Shown: positions 12,701-23,214, counted from the stretch's first letter. The stretch is 64,000 nucleotides of DNA from Lineus longissimus (GCF_910592395.1 NC_088310.1:17121501-17185500); one strand, 5' to 3'. Translations and numbers: made by a program. Notes: generated by a model not told the origin, from the letters alone.

Positions 12701-13507
12701 TTTCTGCTTGGCATCTAGTTCCTTACTGTATCTATTGTATAAGTCAGTTAGATGAGATGGTATGTCCTCTTCCAACTCCTCCCAGGATCGCACAGCAAAA
12801 CAATCCATGGAACCCAGAGGAGTTGGGTCGGCAGTGTGTTCGTAAGTCTCATCAGGCTCCTCAGCATGAAAGTCCCCCGTTGGGAAAACAATATCCAACA
12901 ACAGCGCCTTTCGGAAGAGTGATGGATTCCTCATTTGGATTATATAGCTGTACTGGAGTCCTCCGTTGTTTCTTGGATTGAACTGTCACTGACTTTGCTG
13001 GTAGGACACTATGCCTCTGAATGAAGAAGATACTGGGTTCGAAAATAACCTCCTGTCCAGTCCTAAAAGTACTTTTCAATTTAGCAACTTGGCAACTTCA
13101 TCTCCAGGTGGGAGTGTAACAGCTTCAGACAGACAGACTGAATGTGGCAGAAGGCTATGCTTTACACCATCCATGGGGTAATCCTTTCCATTGAAAGTAT
13201 AGGTACCTAAACTGTACTTGATATCAATGTTAAACTTTTCCATGAATTCAGTACCCCAAATCCCGTCCATGCCATCAAGCTCGGCCACAGTCATCTGGAA
13301 TGTAAAATTTGCACCATGTACGCGTATCGGCATGGTTACTTTGCCCAAGATCTTCAACGATGACTGGCCATCCGCCATGGTGATACATTCCCAAGAGCAA
13401 TGTAAAGGAGGACGATATAGTTTTGGAATCCTAAAATAAGCTCTTGAAGAGAGAAAAGTGGAAACAGAACCAGTGTCCAATAAAAAACAGCTAGGAAGTC
13501 CATTCAA
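9733..13507 (-). pseudogene. pol: Ty3/Gypsy pol: protease, reverse transcriptase, RNase H, integrase (frameshifted)
   Basis: The order on the minus strand is aspartic protease (FLLDTGSVST near 13475), then reverse transcriptase (FCIDFRKLNSVT, AFGMSNAPATFQRLM, CLLYLDDILVFG), RNase H (ILDTDASNTGVGSVLSQ), then integrase with a zinc-binding HHCC module (HSDPCSGHLG, CETCNTIK) and the catalytic acidic residues in SIDIIGP, HSDRGPQF and LVENFNK. The reading frame changes near 13077, 12880-12930, 12300, 11445 and 10850-10890, so five or so pieces make up one pol. Integrase ends with a basic C-terminal region containing WRGPYLVKHV. The last piece, 9733-10890, is intact. No chromodomain is visible. Confidence 0.85.
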
Positions 13508-13611
13508 ATAGGTAGTTATGTAGGTCCTTGAAATACAGGAGCAAGATGCAGCTACGTTTCCTTTTTCCTTTTTGTTGCCATGACCTTAGGCTCCTGTGAC
13601 AGGGGCATGGC

Positions 13612-14890
13612 TTACTGGTTTAAAGGATCATGATTTGCTGCTGCTGGTGTACCACCCTCTACTGGTACTTGCATTTGACCCTCAAAATAGCGCTGTGCAT
13701 AAGGACACTCTCTCCAAAAGTGGTCAGGAGAATTACATATATTACAGCGTCGGTCATTTCTATCAAAGCGGCGATCTTGATGGTTGTACCAGCCTCGGCC
13801 TCTTCCACGTCCGCGGCCTCTACCTCTTCCAGCAGCTTGACTATTGTCGCGAGGTTCCTGAGGTGGGTCCCTTACCAAAGATGCAACTGGCACTGAGGTG
13901 GTTGACTTGTTTCTGACTGCCTGATTGGTTGCCAGGAGATGGTTCTCGTATGATTTCGCTTGCTGAAGGATTTGATCCAGAGGCCTGTCTTTGTAGGCAT
14001 ACAATTTATCACCTAGGGGCGTATCTCGTAGGGCAAGATAAAATTCCAGACCAAGATCCTTCCTCATTGCCCCATGTGCCCTCTTAGAGTATAGGCTCAA
14101 GCGAAAGCAAGGTCATCGAGGGACTCGCCTTCCTCTCTCCTGGCATCACGTAATGTAGTCATCCATAGTGATCTTTCTCCCACATAGTTTTTTTCAAGCT
14201 CTTCCACCAGGGTGGAATAGGTTACATCTTTACCCTGAAGGTCTAAGTTGACTAGTACCTTTGCTGCTCTGCCCTCCAGCTTCTTTCGCAGGGCCTTCAA
14301 CTTGTCCTCTTCGTCCCAACCTCTGGTAATTGCTGCAAAATTTGCCAAATAGGCTTCAACGTCTATCTTGGAGTCATCAAAAACAGGTATCTTTGCTCTG
14401 CGGGTGGTGTTCTCCGTCATTCCTGACCCATAAGAGCAGTTATTATAGTGATTGACAACTGGTGGTGATGTTCGCGGTGCTGGTACAGGCCTTTCAAGAT
14501 CTGCCCTTTTCCTTCTTGGAGTTGTCCAGCTTTCCGGATCTGGGGTCACAGGGTCATCATTAGGGTAACTGGACATCACTGGTGACCAGGGGATGCCAGC
14601 CATTGGTGTTTCTGGGTAAGATGTAGCCGTAGTCGGGACCTGAGACATCGGGGTCGATGTAACCGGTGCTGCTGTACTTTCAGTTGGAATGAATGTCTCC
14701 TCCATATCCACTGGGTCTTTTTTATGGATCCAAACAGTGTTTCAGGTTGCCTTGGCTGTACTACTGGTGATCGCGGTTGAGGAGTGGGAGCTTGTCGTCC
14801 AGGTTGCACCACAGGTACAACCCCCGGAAGCCCTCTATCACGGAGTCGCATTCCCTCCTGGACCTCTACTGGGACTTCATCATCACTCAT
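13612..14890 (-). pseudogene. gag: Ty3/Gypsy gag with CCHC zinc knuckle (frameshifted)
   Basis: Begins at the ATG at 14888-14890 (MSDDEVPVEVQEGM) with a proline/threonine-rich N-terminus. A capsid-like region follows (KIDVEAYLANFAAITRGW, DLQGKDVTYSTLVEELEK, LRDARREEGESLDDLAFA). A Gly-Arg repeat (RGRGRGRGRG) then precedes a zinc knuckle CNICNSPDHFWRECP. Frameshifts occur near 14700 and at about 14099. The pol frame begins about 100 bp downstream. Confidence 0.8.
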
Positions 14891-15425
14891 GTTTACTGAG
14901 TTAGCAGCACCAATTTAAAACATAAAATGCACAAAAACACCAAGATGCTTCAGTCACATATGCCACAAAGCAAGGCAAAATGTGGAGACGATCATGCACT
15001 CACTGACTTTTCACCACACAATCATGCACCTAACATGCATCAAACATACAACATGTGCATACTATGAATGCATATTGTATGTATACACACCAACCTGAAA
15101 CTAAACATGCACAAAGTGTAATGTACCAATGACATTCAAAATGTACAGGTGACAACTACATACAATGTCATGTACTGCACCCAATGAATCAAACAACAGT
15201 AAATGTTGGCCTAAATCATGCACTGTAAAGAAACCAACATTTATATACAGTCAGCAGTTTGGACTAGAAGGGGTTAATATTACAACCCAACACTTTTCTA
15301 CTCAACTTGGTGTACTCTCTTACCCAATTATAGATATTTGCGTTGGGCCTATTTCTATGCAGGGCACATATTCACAATAAAATATTTCACAGTTCCCTGA
15401 AAAAAGAGCACAAAATGACATGAAA
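14891..15425. other. Leader segment of the LTR element upstream of gag
   Basis: About 535 bp between gag and the nested pogo-like transposon 2. No protein similarity is seen. Before that insertion it was continuous with 19174-19293, giving roughly 650 bp between the SGNH ORF and gag. Confidence 0.6.
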
Positions 15426-16457
15426 TACACTAGAATCCCAGATATAAGGTCTGGTGGGTTTGACCAGGCCTCAATAATAGCTCCTCACACGAATAATACT
15501 CTCAATAGTACTATTGCCAAAGGGTGGATAAGTTGACAACATGAAGGGGCTGAACAAAGCCGTTGACCAATAGGCAGCAGCAATGAAGTGCTGCGATCAC
15601 CTGGTCACAGTCTTGAATTCCACATGTCAACTGGCCCAGTCTAAATCTGATCAGGCTTTTTTCATTCACGCGCTGTCATATTGTCCAAACTGCAGAATAC
15701 AAAGGGGAGCTGCTGTCTTTGAATAGCGCTGCCTGTACTGGTAAACACTTTTGTGATCGGTAATGAGTTGTCTTAGATCGTTGGACGTAATAGGCCTAAT
15801 GCATTACAGTACAACCGTGACCACAATGTTGATGAATCGTGGTAGTCAAGTGGATTTTAATTCTCTGATGCTGTCAGAGACATATAGGGACAATAAAACC
15901 TAGGCAAACATTTCACCCTGAAAGTTTACTTCGTGGTCATGATGACTTGAGGGACTCGCCAGTAACTTTCTCCTGCCACATTCCTGTTAGAGTCCCTTTC
16001 TCCTAGAACAAGTGCTTAGCTGCTGAGTGAGTGTGTAAATCCACATCCGCTGCGACTTCCACTAGCTTCCACTTCCACTAGCTTCCACATCTTAAGGGCT
16101 GCACATCCATAAACAGGGAGTGTATTAGTTAGTTTTTTTGGAGGGGGATTTGCCATCCCCACCCCCTCCAACTACGCCCCTCTGAACAGACTTAGAGTGA
16201 TCCATTGCACCAAGGGGAAGGGTAGGGAAAGATCCATTGCCGGCTACGCATGTCTCAGTCTCATCAAGTGACTGTAAGGGGTCTCCTCAAACTTTGATCT
16301 TGTGTAAGAACTGATAAAATGCAAATGAATGGAACTTTACAACTATGAGCTGAATTTCCTGTTGGTAAAGGTTGTACACCATGTACCTCCCAAGCAAAAG
16401 GATAGCCTATGTTACTGGGTGGTTGAGTGGATGGATTGCTCCATCCGAGGTGGGTGC

Positions 16458-16480
16458 TCATGGGGGGGGGGGGGGGGGGG
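16458..16480. repeat. Poly-G run
   Basis: An uninterrupted run of about 20 guanines within transposon 2. Similar G/C homopolymers occur near 43460, 45209 and 60956. Base counts in such runs are unreliable. Confidence 0.8.
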
Positions 16481-16646
16481 CATTACCAACACAAATGCTT
16501 CAGCTCCTAGTTCACACTTCTTCTGGTGCCAGTTTCTTTTCTTCACAGTTACCTGTATCATACTTTATGCGACAAAAGTTTCTAAACTTAAACCCTTCCA
16601 GGGAGAGGATGTGAAGTGAAGGTAAAGTTTTTAACACACTAGACAT

Positions 16647-16767
16647 TGGGTGATATGAATAAAGACTAGCAAATGCTTCTATCTAAATCTCCATGTACAT
16701 TTACACTAGGCCTTCCTGTACAAAACCGGAGTAAAAGCATTTGCTAGTCTTTATTCATATCACCCAT
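16647..16767. mobile_element. 120-bp foldback MITE inside transposon 2
   Basis: About 32 bp at each end are inverted complements (GGTGATATGAATAAAGACTA at the left, its complement at the right), flanked by CATTG. Related copies are found at 46172-46289 and 46366-46481. No coding capacity. Confidence 0.8.
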
Positions 16768-17493
16768 TGTCTGTAAACCAATAACAGAGTGCAATTGGAT
16801 TACAAAGCTAAATAATTAGAAATAAGATTTGAAATAAAAGTATAAGTTCATCTATAAAGGTTCTAAGTCTTACAGACCAGATACATGTACATTAAAACAA
16901 TTTGTAAGAGACATGTCATTTCACCTTTGATTGTTACATGACTGCCTTAATGCAGCATAAATCAACTCTTGAGTTAAATCGCACTCAATAACAATAGGCT
17001 TCAGCAGCATGAATTAGCCGAGGTACATTTAGATGCACTCTGAAACGTCTAGTTATACTGTACATTTATGTGCATAAACCTTAAAGTTATATAGTCAGCA
17101 TTTAGCAATATCTAGCATCTTGACTTTCAAGAAACAACTCTTTAAATCCTTGAGGCATCCTAACCAAGTAGAAAGCCGTTAATCGTCAATGCTCCACTAA
17201 CATTCTCGTCTTCCATAAATCTTAAAACATCCATGGCTATCCCTGTCATGCACATAAACATGTTGAATAGAAAATGGTTCAAATTGACAACGCCCCACTG
17301 TGCCCTGTCTTTCTTAAACAAAAACAATAGTTGCGCTCTTAAAATCCTAAGCTACTGCAGTCAAACAGAAGTGAGTAATCCTCATGACTCCACTGAAACA
17401 CTAGTTGCGGCGCTCTTAAAATCCTTAAAGCTACTGCAGTCAAACAGTAGTGCGTAATCCTCATGGTTTCAATAGGAACGTTCACATGATCAG

Positions 17494-18693
17494 TTACTCA
17501 TCGTTACCATTCTCATCACTGTCACTGTGGGCTGGCATGTCCACAAACAACACTGCATCACCATCATTGTTATTCTCATCAGCGTCGTGGTGATCAGCGT
17601 CCACTGGCTCTGCTTCCTCTGCTGCCCCGTCGCGACAGGACCTCAAACAGGACCTCCAACAGGACCTCAAATCCACGGCGTGGTCGATCCGGTGAAACAT
17701 CAGTCCAAGCGTTGCTGATGATCGCTACTACATCTCGTAGTCCGATAGGATCGCATTGGCCATCCATGCCCGTCCTCTCCTTTTTCCACATTTTCCAATG
17801 CCTTCTAATCTTTGACTTGAAGGAGTACATGACGGCGATATCCAAAGGCTGAGCCAGTGACGTGCAGCCTGCAGGGACGAATTGCAGGATACCCCAAGGT
17901 TTGTTACTGCCATACCGAAGTCCTCTGACCGATGCACCCGGTATCTGTCGACAAGAAGTACAAAGTTCTCATTCTGCCTATTCTCTTCAACGTGTGGTTC
18001 AAAGATTTCTGTCATCCAGTGCAGAGCAGTTTCAAGGCTACAGGTGTAGAGGCAAGGACAATCAAACAATACAAAAGTCTGGTCCATATTGAATAGCTCC
18101 TCTGGCCTTAGGTGATATACAACAACAAGATCGTTTAATTCATCTCGTAGAACGGTGATGAGAGCTTGAGCATCGGCTGGGATAAGCGTGCTGTTTTTAT
18201 TCGTCTTACGAAAGGAAATCCTTTTCCTCTCCTTGAAGCGATCACACCATCCCACCGACGCTTGAAAGCGCACGTGTTCTGGTCTTGTCTGGATGAGACG
18301 GTCCCTTTCTTCCTGTGGCAGATCATCCCAACATTCGTTAAAGAGATGGGTGGCTTTCTCCTGTATCTCTAAACATGAAACTGTTATTCCTTTGGCCCTT
18401 TCGACAAGAAACCACCCGTGTAGCATGTGTTCAATTTCGGGCCAGTAACCATCATGATCATCCCGTAGTCTGCGGCGAGCTTTCTTGTGGTCCGTTGCAG
18501 CTTCTTCAAACTTTGCTCGTTGCGGTTCCCACTTTCGGAATGTATCGAATGGTATCCGGTAGTGTTCGGCATATTCACGAGCAGTCTGTACCGTTCCAGC
18601 AGCCAGGACATTTTCGAAGTCAGTTAGATGTTGACGTTTTTCTTTAACTGTATAGCTTCGGCGGCGGGCAGGTAACCCACCTTCCGCCATCAT
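17494..18693 (-). pseudogene. Pogo-like transposase 2 (internally deleted, frameshifted)
   Basis: Starts MMAEGGLPARRRSYTVKEKR at 18693. A Psq-type helix-turn-helix (EKRQHLTDFENVL ... FRKWEPQRA) is followed by a CENP-B-like domain (ITVSCLEIQEKATHLFNE) and the start of the DDE domain (ELFNMDQTFVLFD, first catalytic Asp present). The text then jumps to a late part of the domain (NFVLLVDRYRVHRSEDF), which suggests an internal deletion near 18050. A frameshift near 17860 moves the C-terminal part (SLAQPLDIAVMYSFK) to another frame, with an acidic tail reaching 17494. Unlike transposase 1, no introns are needed to read it. Confidence 0.75.
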
Positions 18694-19293
18694 TGAGTCT
18701 TCGATTTGTACTGATCTGTACGTCTCCTTCCATGTAGATGTTGTTTTAAGCCCTTCCTAACTAAACGTTTTTTACCAATGAATGGAATCATTAATTTTAC
18801 CAAAGCATGTTGCTTTAAAGTCAACGCAAAGCAATAAATCAAAGAATGAGGAATCAAACTCCTAACAATGAGGCAGCCACCACGGTGTATGCCTGATCTA
18901 TAATTGGTCCAAGAAAGATGAGTAGCTATTGATCAAGCATTGTATAGTGATCACCACCTATTGCCTAATCAATAGGATACTGTAGCCTGAAGAGCGTGTC
19001 AATCATTCATGAAGTAAAACTGGTCATTGACATTTCCAAATTTTGACAAGGCATTCAACTTGGCTACCCATGGTGAATTAGTGTAGTATTATCATTTGAA
19101 TGGCATTTCTGGGAGGAGCTATGACTTAGGCCAGGCCATACCTACCAGGCCTTATATCTGGGATTCTAGTGTATATTCAAAGGGCTAGCCTTAATGTGTA
19201 CCCAAGTACATGCAACAACTAAATTGAGTTCAGAATATCTCAAAATTTTCGAACAAGTAGCAAAAATAGTCTATTGTCACTCAGTTGGGCAGC

Positions 19294-19899
19294 TCACTGC
19301 AAGGCATGAATGATCCCAAGTCCAATTCTCACAGCTTTCCGTACACTGAAGTTGTACAATTCCAGTCCTCTTGGGGAAGTAATGTGGATATCATCGCGGG
19401 TAAGATTGTTATTTAGGTTCACTAAAACACACCGATCATGCTTATACGCCTTGATCCTAGGATTATCCACAACTAGATTCCTTATCCTCTCATTGAAAAT
19501 CTGCCTAAACTGCTCAAAGTTGCTGCAGACTTCTTTGTGCCTGCTGCGGCGACGGCGCTTCACAACCAGGCAGATGACCACTGCCTTTACTTGGAGCGAA
19601 TTGGCCAAATTCATCAGTCCACTGGCCAGGACATTAACATCAGAAACTGATCTGGCCTCACATAAATCGTTTGTTCCTAGTTCAAGAATAACTAGATCCG
19701 GTCTCCTCCGAGCCACAGCAGAAGTTATGATAGAGGGTTCTACCAACTTTAGACCACCTTGTCCCTCAATGAATACTTCCTCCCTCGGGAGTCCTATTTC
19801 TGATGCAAAGTTACATTCGTGGGGGCCACTACCAGCACGAAGGATCAAGAAGTCCTTGAACCTCCTAATAAATGAGTGCCCCGTTATGAGAATCTTCAT
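19294..19899 (-). CDS. SGNH/GDSL-type hydrolase-like ORF of the LTR element
   Basis: Intact 201-residue ORF, the first after the 5' LTR of the LTR retrotransposon and outside the pogo-like insertion. SGNH-hydrolase hallmarks are in order: ITGHSFIRRF with the nucleophile Ser9, Gly near residue 49 (GQGGLKL), LELGTNDL with Asn77, and DDIH with Asp169 and His172 near the C-terminus. Family knowledge: such enzymes hydrolyse esters, and an esterase domain occurs in ORF1 of CR1-type LINEs; its use in a Gypsy-type element is unusual. No signal peptide is evident. It is the only undamaged gene of this element. Function in the element is unknown. It could also be captured host sequence. Confidence 0.75.
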   Translation of the reverse strand: MKILITGHSFIRRFKDFLILRAGSGPHECNFASEIGLPREEVFIEGQGGLKLVEPSIITSAVARRRPDLVILELGTNDLCEARSVSDVNVLASGLMNLANSLQVKAVVICLVVKRRRRSRHKEVCSNFEQFRQIFNERIRNLVVDNPRIKAYKHDRCVLVNLNNNLTRDDIHITSPRGLELYNFSVRKAVRIGLGIIHALQ

Positions 19900-20108
19900 T
19901 TAGTAGCACGAAAAATAAACACCACAATCAAATTCAGTTCAGCTTGGTCATTTCTTTGCATGCTACACATACGTGACGTCATGGTTAGAACATGCATGGA
20001 ACATGCATGCATGTACACTGTACAGAGCGCGGCAGCCGCGTAATCCCATTATTTCAAACGGATTTTCTATCAATTAAACGTCATTTTCGTTATGTACAAC
20101 AAGCTCAG

Positions 20109-20127
20109 TCCTGCCGACAGGTCGCCA
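20109..20127 (-). other. Primer-binding-like site
   Basis: Two bases inside the 5' LTR the minus strand reads TGGCGACCTGTCGGCAGGA. A TGG start complementary to a tRNA CCA end at this position is typical for LTR retrotransposons. I could not match it confidently to one tRNA. Confidence 0.6.
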
Positions 20128-20129
20128 GA

Positions 20130-20308
20130 TGCATTGTCAGGGCGGGGATTATACCCCGGGCCTCGTATCCCTGATATGCGGGGTGGTTTTAGGGCGGATT
20201 CCACAGAATAAAACCGAAGACGAAACTCGTGGTACTTCTATCTTATTACTTCTCATGAAACTGGGCACAAAAACCCATACAGTTGCGGTAGATGCTAAAT
20301 ACAATACA
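20130..20308 (-). repeat. LTR (5' LTR), 179 bp
   Basis: Same sequence as 4551-4729 apart from three substitutions, starting TGCATTGT and ending ACAATACA, followed by the target duplication CGACT. Confidence 0.9.
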
Positions 20309-20313
20309 CGACT
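20309..20313. repeat. 5-bp target duplication CGACT, right copy
   Basis: Matches 4546-4550 and closes the LTR element. Confidence 0.9.
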
Positions 20314-20888
20314 CTCTGTCCGCATTACAGGCCCTTATGGCTGCAACATCAGACCAACTGACGGAGAATCTACTGAAGAACATAAGTAGTCTTCTTCAAG
20401 ACAGAAGAGTAGTCCTCCAATGGATACCAGCTCACGTAGGAGTACCAGGAAATGAACGAGCAGATCAATTGGCGAAGGAAGGTAGCAAGCAGCACCAAAC
20501 AAACACCAGAATGACCTACCGGGAATCAAAAACATTACTCAAGACGAAGCTGAAAAACCAATGGAGAGACGACACTGACGGGTACCAGCCATGGAAAGAC
20601 AGCATCCACCAACTTGACAGAAAAGGCCAAGTCTCCATCAATCGACTCCGTACAGGGCACTGCAAACTCCACCAGCACCTGAAGAGACTTGGGCTCCATC
20701 CAACTGCTTCCTGCGAATGTGGACTCGGCGACCAAACGCCAAGGCACATTCTGCAGGACTGTCCCTTGATGAAAAGAAGACAGGAATTTTGGCCGGAGCC
20801 ATTGTCACTGAAGACTAAGCTATGGGGAACAGCCGAAGACCTGCAACAAACAGCCGATTTTGTCGCGGCGCACGACTTGAGGTTATAA
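20314..20888 (+). pseudogene. LINE ORF, 3' part: end of RNase H and zinc-knuckle tail
   Basis: Continues the frame interrupted at 4550. The RNase H remainder shows SALQALMAATSDQ and WIPAHVGVPGNERADQLAKE, with the late His/Asp motif typical of LINE RNase H. A C-terminal Cys/His motif follows (CECGLGDQTPRHILQDCP). The frame is open to the natural stop at 20886-20888. Confidence 0.85.
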
Positions 20889-20916
20889 TGGTTATGAAAA
20901 TCTGAACGCATAAGAA

Positions 20917-20928
20917 GAAGTCTTTGAA
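20917..20928. repeat. 12-bp target-site duplication, right copy (non-LTR element)
   Basis: GAAGTCTTTGAA, identical to 755-766; marks the 3' end of the LINE, which ends in AACGCATAA rather than a long poly-A. Confidence 0.8.
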
Positions 20929-21254
20929 CATCATACAATTCACCTTTAAACGTAAATATTTGCTCCGTTTTTCGAAGTTACATCCGCATAGTCATACTAA
21001 TGTAAACTACAACGACCGATGATGTATGCATAAAAAGTAGAACCGGGTTGAACAACAGGAACTTGCCGAAAATTGTAAAAATATGTGCTACCTCGAAAAT
21101 CATGGCAAACCGGAAGTTCGCTGAACCGTACATAGTGGTCGCTAAACCGCTACGGTTATCTACCGTAAAAAAAGATGACAAAGAAGAGAGAATAACGTGA
21201 AAAAGGTGACGCCTGTAGCCACCGGGACGCGGTTTTTTTGGGCGATTGAAACCA
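20929..21254. other. Host flank, no gene seen
   Basis: Short stretch between the LINE and the GPCR exon. No convincing exon or repeat. Confidence 0.5.
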
Positions 21255-21686
21255 TTAGCTTATTCCTCTCATGGTCTCTCGTAAAAACCACGCTATCCAA
21301 GTCACACTATCGGCCACCGCCATTGTTTGGAGAAAAATCGAGGTTGATGTAAATGGCCGCTCACGACCGATGGAGATAAAACACAAACATATCCCAATCA
21401 GACCAAGTGGTGTTATCATGAGCGTCAACGGCATATGAAGGATGAAGCGAAGATATCTTCTAGCACTGTTAAAAGGCTTCATTCTGTATCCGGAAAGGCA
21501 CTCCACAATTTCTGGTGGTGCTGTTGCAGTCGCGGTATTAAAAAGGTCCTCCATTGTCGCATTTACTGTCTTCATTTGTCTGTGAAAGAGCATGTATCCA
21601 TTGTCCTGAATTTTCGATAACTTTGTCAAGTACGCTGTGTAATGTTCTCGAAACAGTAGGTTGAGAATTTCAAACATCCTCCGCAA
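21255..21686 (-). CDS. GPCR first coding exon (rhodopsin-like, peptide-receptor type), TM1-TM2
   Basis: The protein has an N-glycosylation-type segment (MKTVNATMEDLFNTATATA), a first hydrophobic helix (PLTLMITPLGLIGICLCFIS) and a second (STSIFLQTMAVADSVTWIAW) with the LAxAD-like motif of class A TM2. The layout resembles invertebrate FMRFamide-receptor-like GPCRs. The TM1 Asn usual in class A (GN) is not present. No TM3-TM7 follows downstream on the minus strand, so it is either a multi-exon gene whose other exons I cannot see or a gene fragment. The upstream Met at 21686 or MKTVNATM near 21570 could be the start. Confidence 0.55.
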   Translation of the reverse strand: MRRMFEILNLLFREHYTAYLTKLSKIQDNGYMLFHRQMKTVNATMEDLFNTATATAPPEIVECLSGYRMKPFNSARRYLRFILHMPLTLMITPLGLIGICLCFISIGRERPFTSTSIFLQTMAVADSVTWIAWFLRETMRGIS

Positions 21687-22109
21687 CGCCCAACTGAAAC
21701 CCTGGGTCCGATATATATCGGAGGAAGCTCTCCATTTGTGTTAACAGCGTCAGTGCTCCACCAAGATTTCTCCAGTCTCATCTAAAAAATGATCAGCTGA
21801 CTATAGTTGGCTCATCAAATCGAACAAATGGTCGATAAAACGACCCCCCCCCGTTGCAAATAGGGTCCTTCTCTATCACGTCTAGCCAGTTCAAGTTGCT
21901 TTATGCTTTATACTCCTGTTCATGAATATACATGTAGAATGAAGCAAAAGCAAAGACTTCAAGCTTTTGCTACAACACTAAAAAGCAAACACTTTTGCTT
22001 GTAGCATATGATTAAAAGTATCAAAGCTTTGCCTTGTGTTTTATCAATATCGGGGCTAGTAAATGCTTGAAAATCAATGTAAAGCAAATGCTTGATTTTT
22101 ATAAATATC
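21687..22109. other. Host flank, no gene seen
   Basis: AT-rich stretch with short inverted AAGCAAATGCTT-like words at 21950-22110, possibly a decayed MITE. No coding similarity. Confidence 0.4.
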
Positions 22110-22290
22110 AGCCATTGGCCACTGCCATAGCTTGAAGAAAAATACAGGTTCATGTAGGTGGCCGTTCACGACCGATGACGATAAAACCCAAACAATTCCA
22201 AGTCCGACCAAGTTGTGTGGTCATAATCGTCAATGGCACATGAACGAAATCCTGGCATGCAATGTTAAAAGGCTTCGTTCTGTATCCGAA
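22110..22290 (-). pseudogene. Decayed second copy of the GPCR TM1-TM2 exon
   Basis: The DNA is recognisably the same as 21309-21490 (shared blocks such as GGCCGTTCACGACCGATG, GTTAAAAGGCTTCGTTCTGTA) but with indels that break the frame. It indicates a local tandem duplication of this receptor exon before decay. Confidence 0.65.
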
Positions 22291-22894
22291 AACCTAAAAT
22301 AATATATTCTTTATTCATGAAAATAAGTCATATTTACATAGTTTAGAAGTGCATGGTGCGAAAGTGAGAAGGTGCTTAAAGTTTACAGGTCATCATTTTG
22401 TCATAAGATGAAATATTTAGCTTACACAAATCGGATTACCAGCAGTGTGTAGACCAGGTCCTCATATGTGACCCCCTCAACATGGAGATCTGCGCAACAG
22501 CTCAACCATCGCCAGCTTGGCGTATTAAATCATTGATAGTCTAGTTGTTTTCACCTGCATCTCGAAGCCTCAGGAGATACGTATAAGACCTTCAGCCATA
22601 GCTCATCTTCTGTCGGTATTCCGATATCCAACCTCGCAAGTTACAACAGTCCATTCATGGTTACATTCTTTTCAGTGGCAATGTATCAAAAATACTTTGA
22701 TACTGCAGAACTATACTTCATCCTCTATAAGAGCTTGGTAAGTCGCCAAGCACAGATATTCATTTGCAGACGTTTTGGATCTCTTCGTAAAATTCAGTTG
22801 TCTTGCACGAATGGACAGGTCGTCAACCTCTCCATTCATACAAGATTATGCAGAAATAGATCTGACTCTGTTTCGATCGGACTGGATTCTAAGA
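22291..22894. other. Host flank up to the Polinton insertion site
   Basis: Short ORFs without recognisable domains; nothing supported. Confidence 0.4.
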
Positions 22895-22900
22895 CAAGTG
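22895..22900. repeat. 6-bp target duplication CAAGTG, left copy
   Basis: CAAGTG directly precedes the Polinton and is repeated at 41772-41777. Six-base duplications are the known signature of Polinton/Maverick integration. Confidence 0.92.
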
Positions 22901-23182
22901 AGTAATAGGGAAACGCATGTACGACTTACCTACGACTTTTCTGGAAATTTGGGGAAAAAACTTCACCTTTCATCATTATTCATGGAAATTTGGCAAGAAA
23001 ACTAAGTTTTACACATAAACACTACCAAAAACCCAACATGGATAATTTCTGTAAACACAGGGGGTAAGCTGATGTCATCATCATTTATGGAAATTAGATT
23101 AAAAAAACTTCGTCATCATGCCAAAACCTACCAAATACGTAACATGGGTAAAACCTACATGCGTTTCCCTATTACTTACTTA
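22901..23182 (+). repeat. Polinton left terminal inverted repeat (282 bp)
   Basis: Matches the reverse complement of 41490-41771 nearly throughout. Within the repeat the outer 21 bases (22901-22921) recur inverted at 23156-23176, so each terminal repeat is itself bounded by short inverted ends. Confidence 0.93.
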
Positions 23183-23214
23183 AGTTGGTTAAAGATATCC
23201 TCTGCTAATTAAAT

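Larger units (their letters stand above)
15428..19171 (-). mobile_element. Pogo/Tigger-like DNA transposon 2
   Basis: Ends CACTAGAATCCCAGATATAA at 15428 and its complement ending at 19171, each flanked by TA (15426-15427, 19172-19173). Similarity of the two ends extends imperfectly for about 60 bp. It encodes a transposase related to but different from transposon 1 and carries a small MITE at 16647-16767. It is nested between the SGNH ORF and gag of the LTR element. Confidence 0.85.
4551..20308 (-). mobile_element. Ty3/Gypsy-type LTR retrotransposon carrying nested DNA transposons
   Basis: Bounded by 179-bp direct repeats with TG...CA ends and flanked by CGACT. Gag-pol is on the minus strand, so the right LTR is the 5' LTR. 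A TGGCGACCTG primer-binding-like site sits 2 nt inside the 5' LTR and a purine tract (GAGGGGGATGA on the minus strand) abuts the 3' LTR. Without the two nested pogo-like transposons the element is about 9.1 kb. From 5' to 3': LTR, SGNH-hydrolase ORF, gag, protease, reverse transcriptase-RNase H, integrase, a 2-kb non-coding tail and LTR. The pol order (integrase last) is that of Ty3/Gypsy. Several frameshifts make gag-pol inactive. Confidence 0.88.
767..20916 (+). mobile_element. Non-LTR retrotransposon (LINE), full length but split by an LTR element
   Basis: The element runs 767-4550 and resumes at 20314-20916, about 4.39 kb in all, bounded by a 12-bp direct repeat. It has a 5' region with 70-bp tandem repeats, one long coding region (apurinic-type endonuclease, reverse transcriptase, RNase H, C-terminal CCHC-type knuckle) and a short 3' end. 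The presence of RNase H points to the I/Jockey-type assemblage rather than CR1 or RTE, but I could not fix the clade. No separate gag-like ORF1 is visible. The interruption lies exactly in the RNase H domain. Confidence 0.85.

Noticed and set aside
16329-16619. ORFs across the poly-G run
   Set aside because: Low-complexity glycine frames created by the homopolymer; no similarity or start context.
17494-18693. Transposase genes as cargo of the LTR element
   Set aside because: Both transposase regions have their own terminal inverted repeats and TA duplications, so they are later insertions and not retroelement genes.
20516-20938. Minus-strand ORF of 140 residues
   Set aside because: Antisense of the LINE RNase H region.
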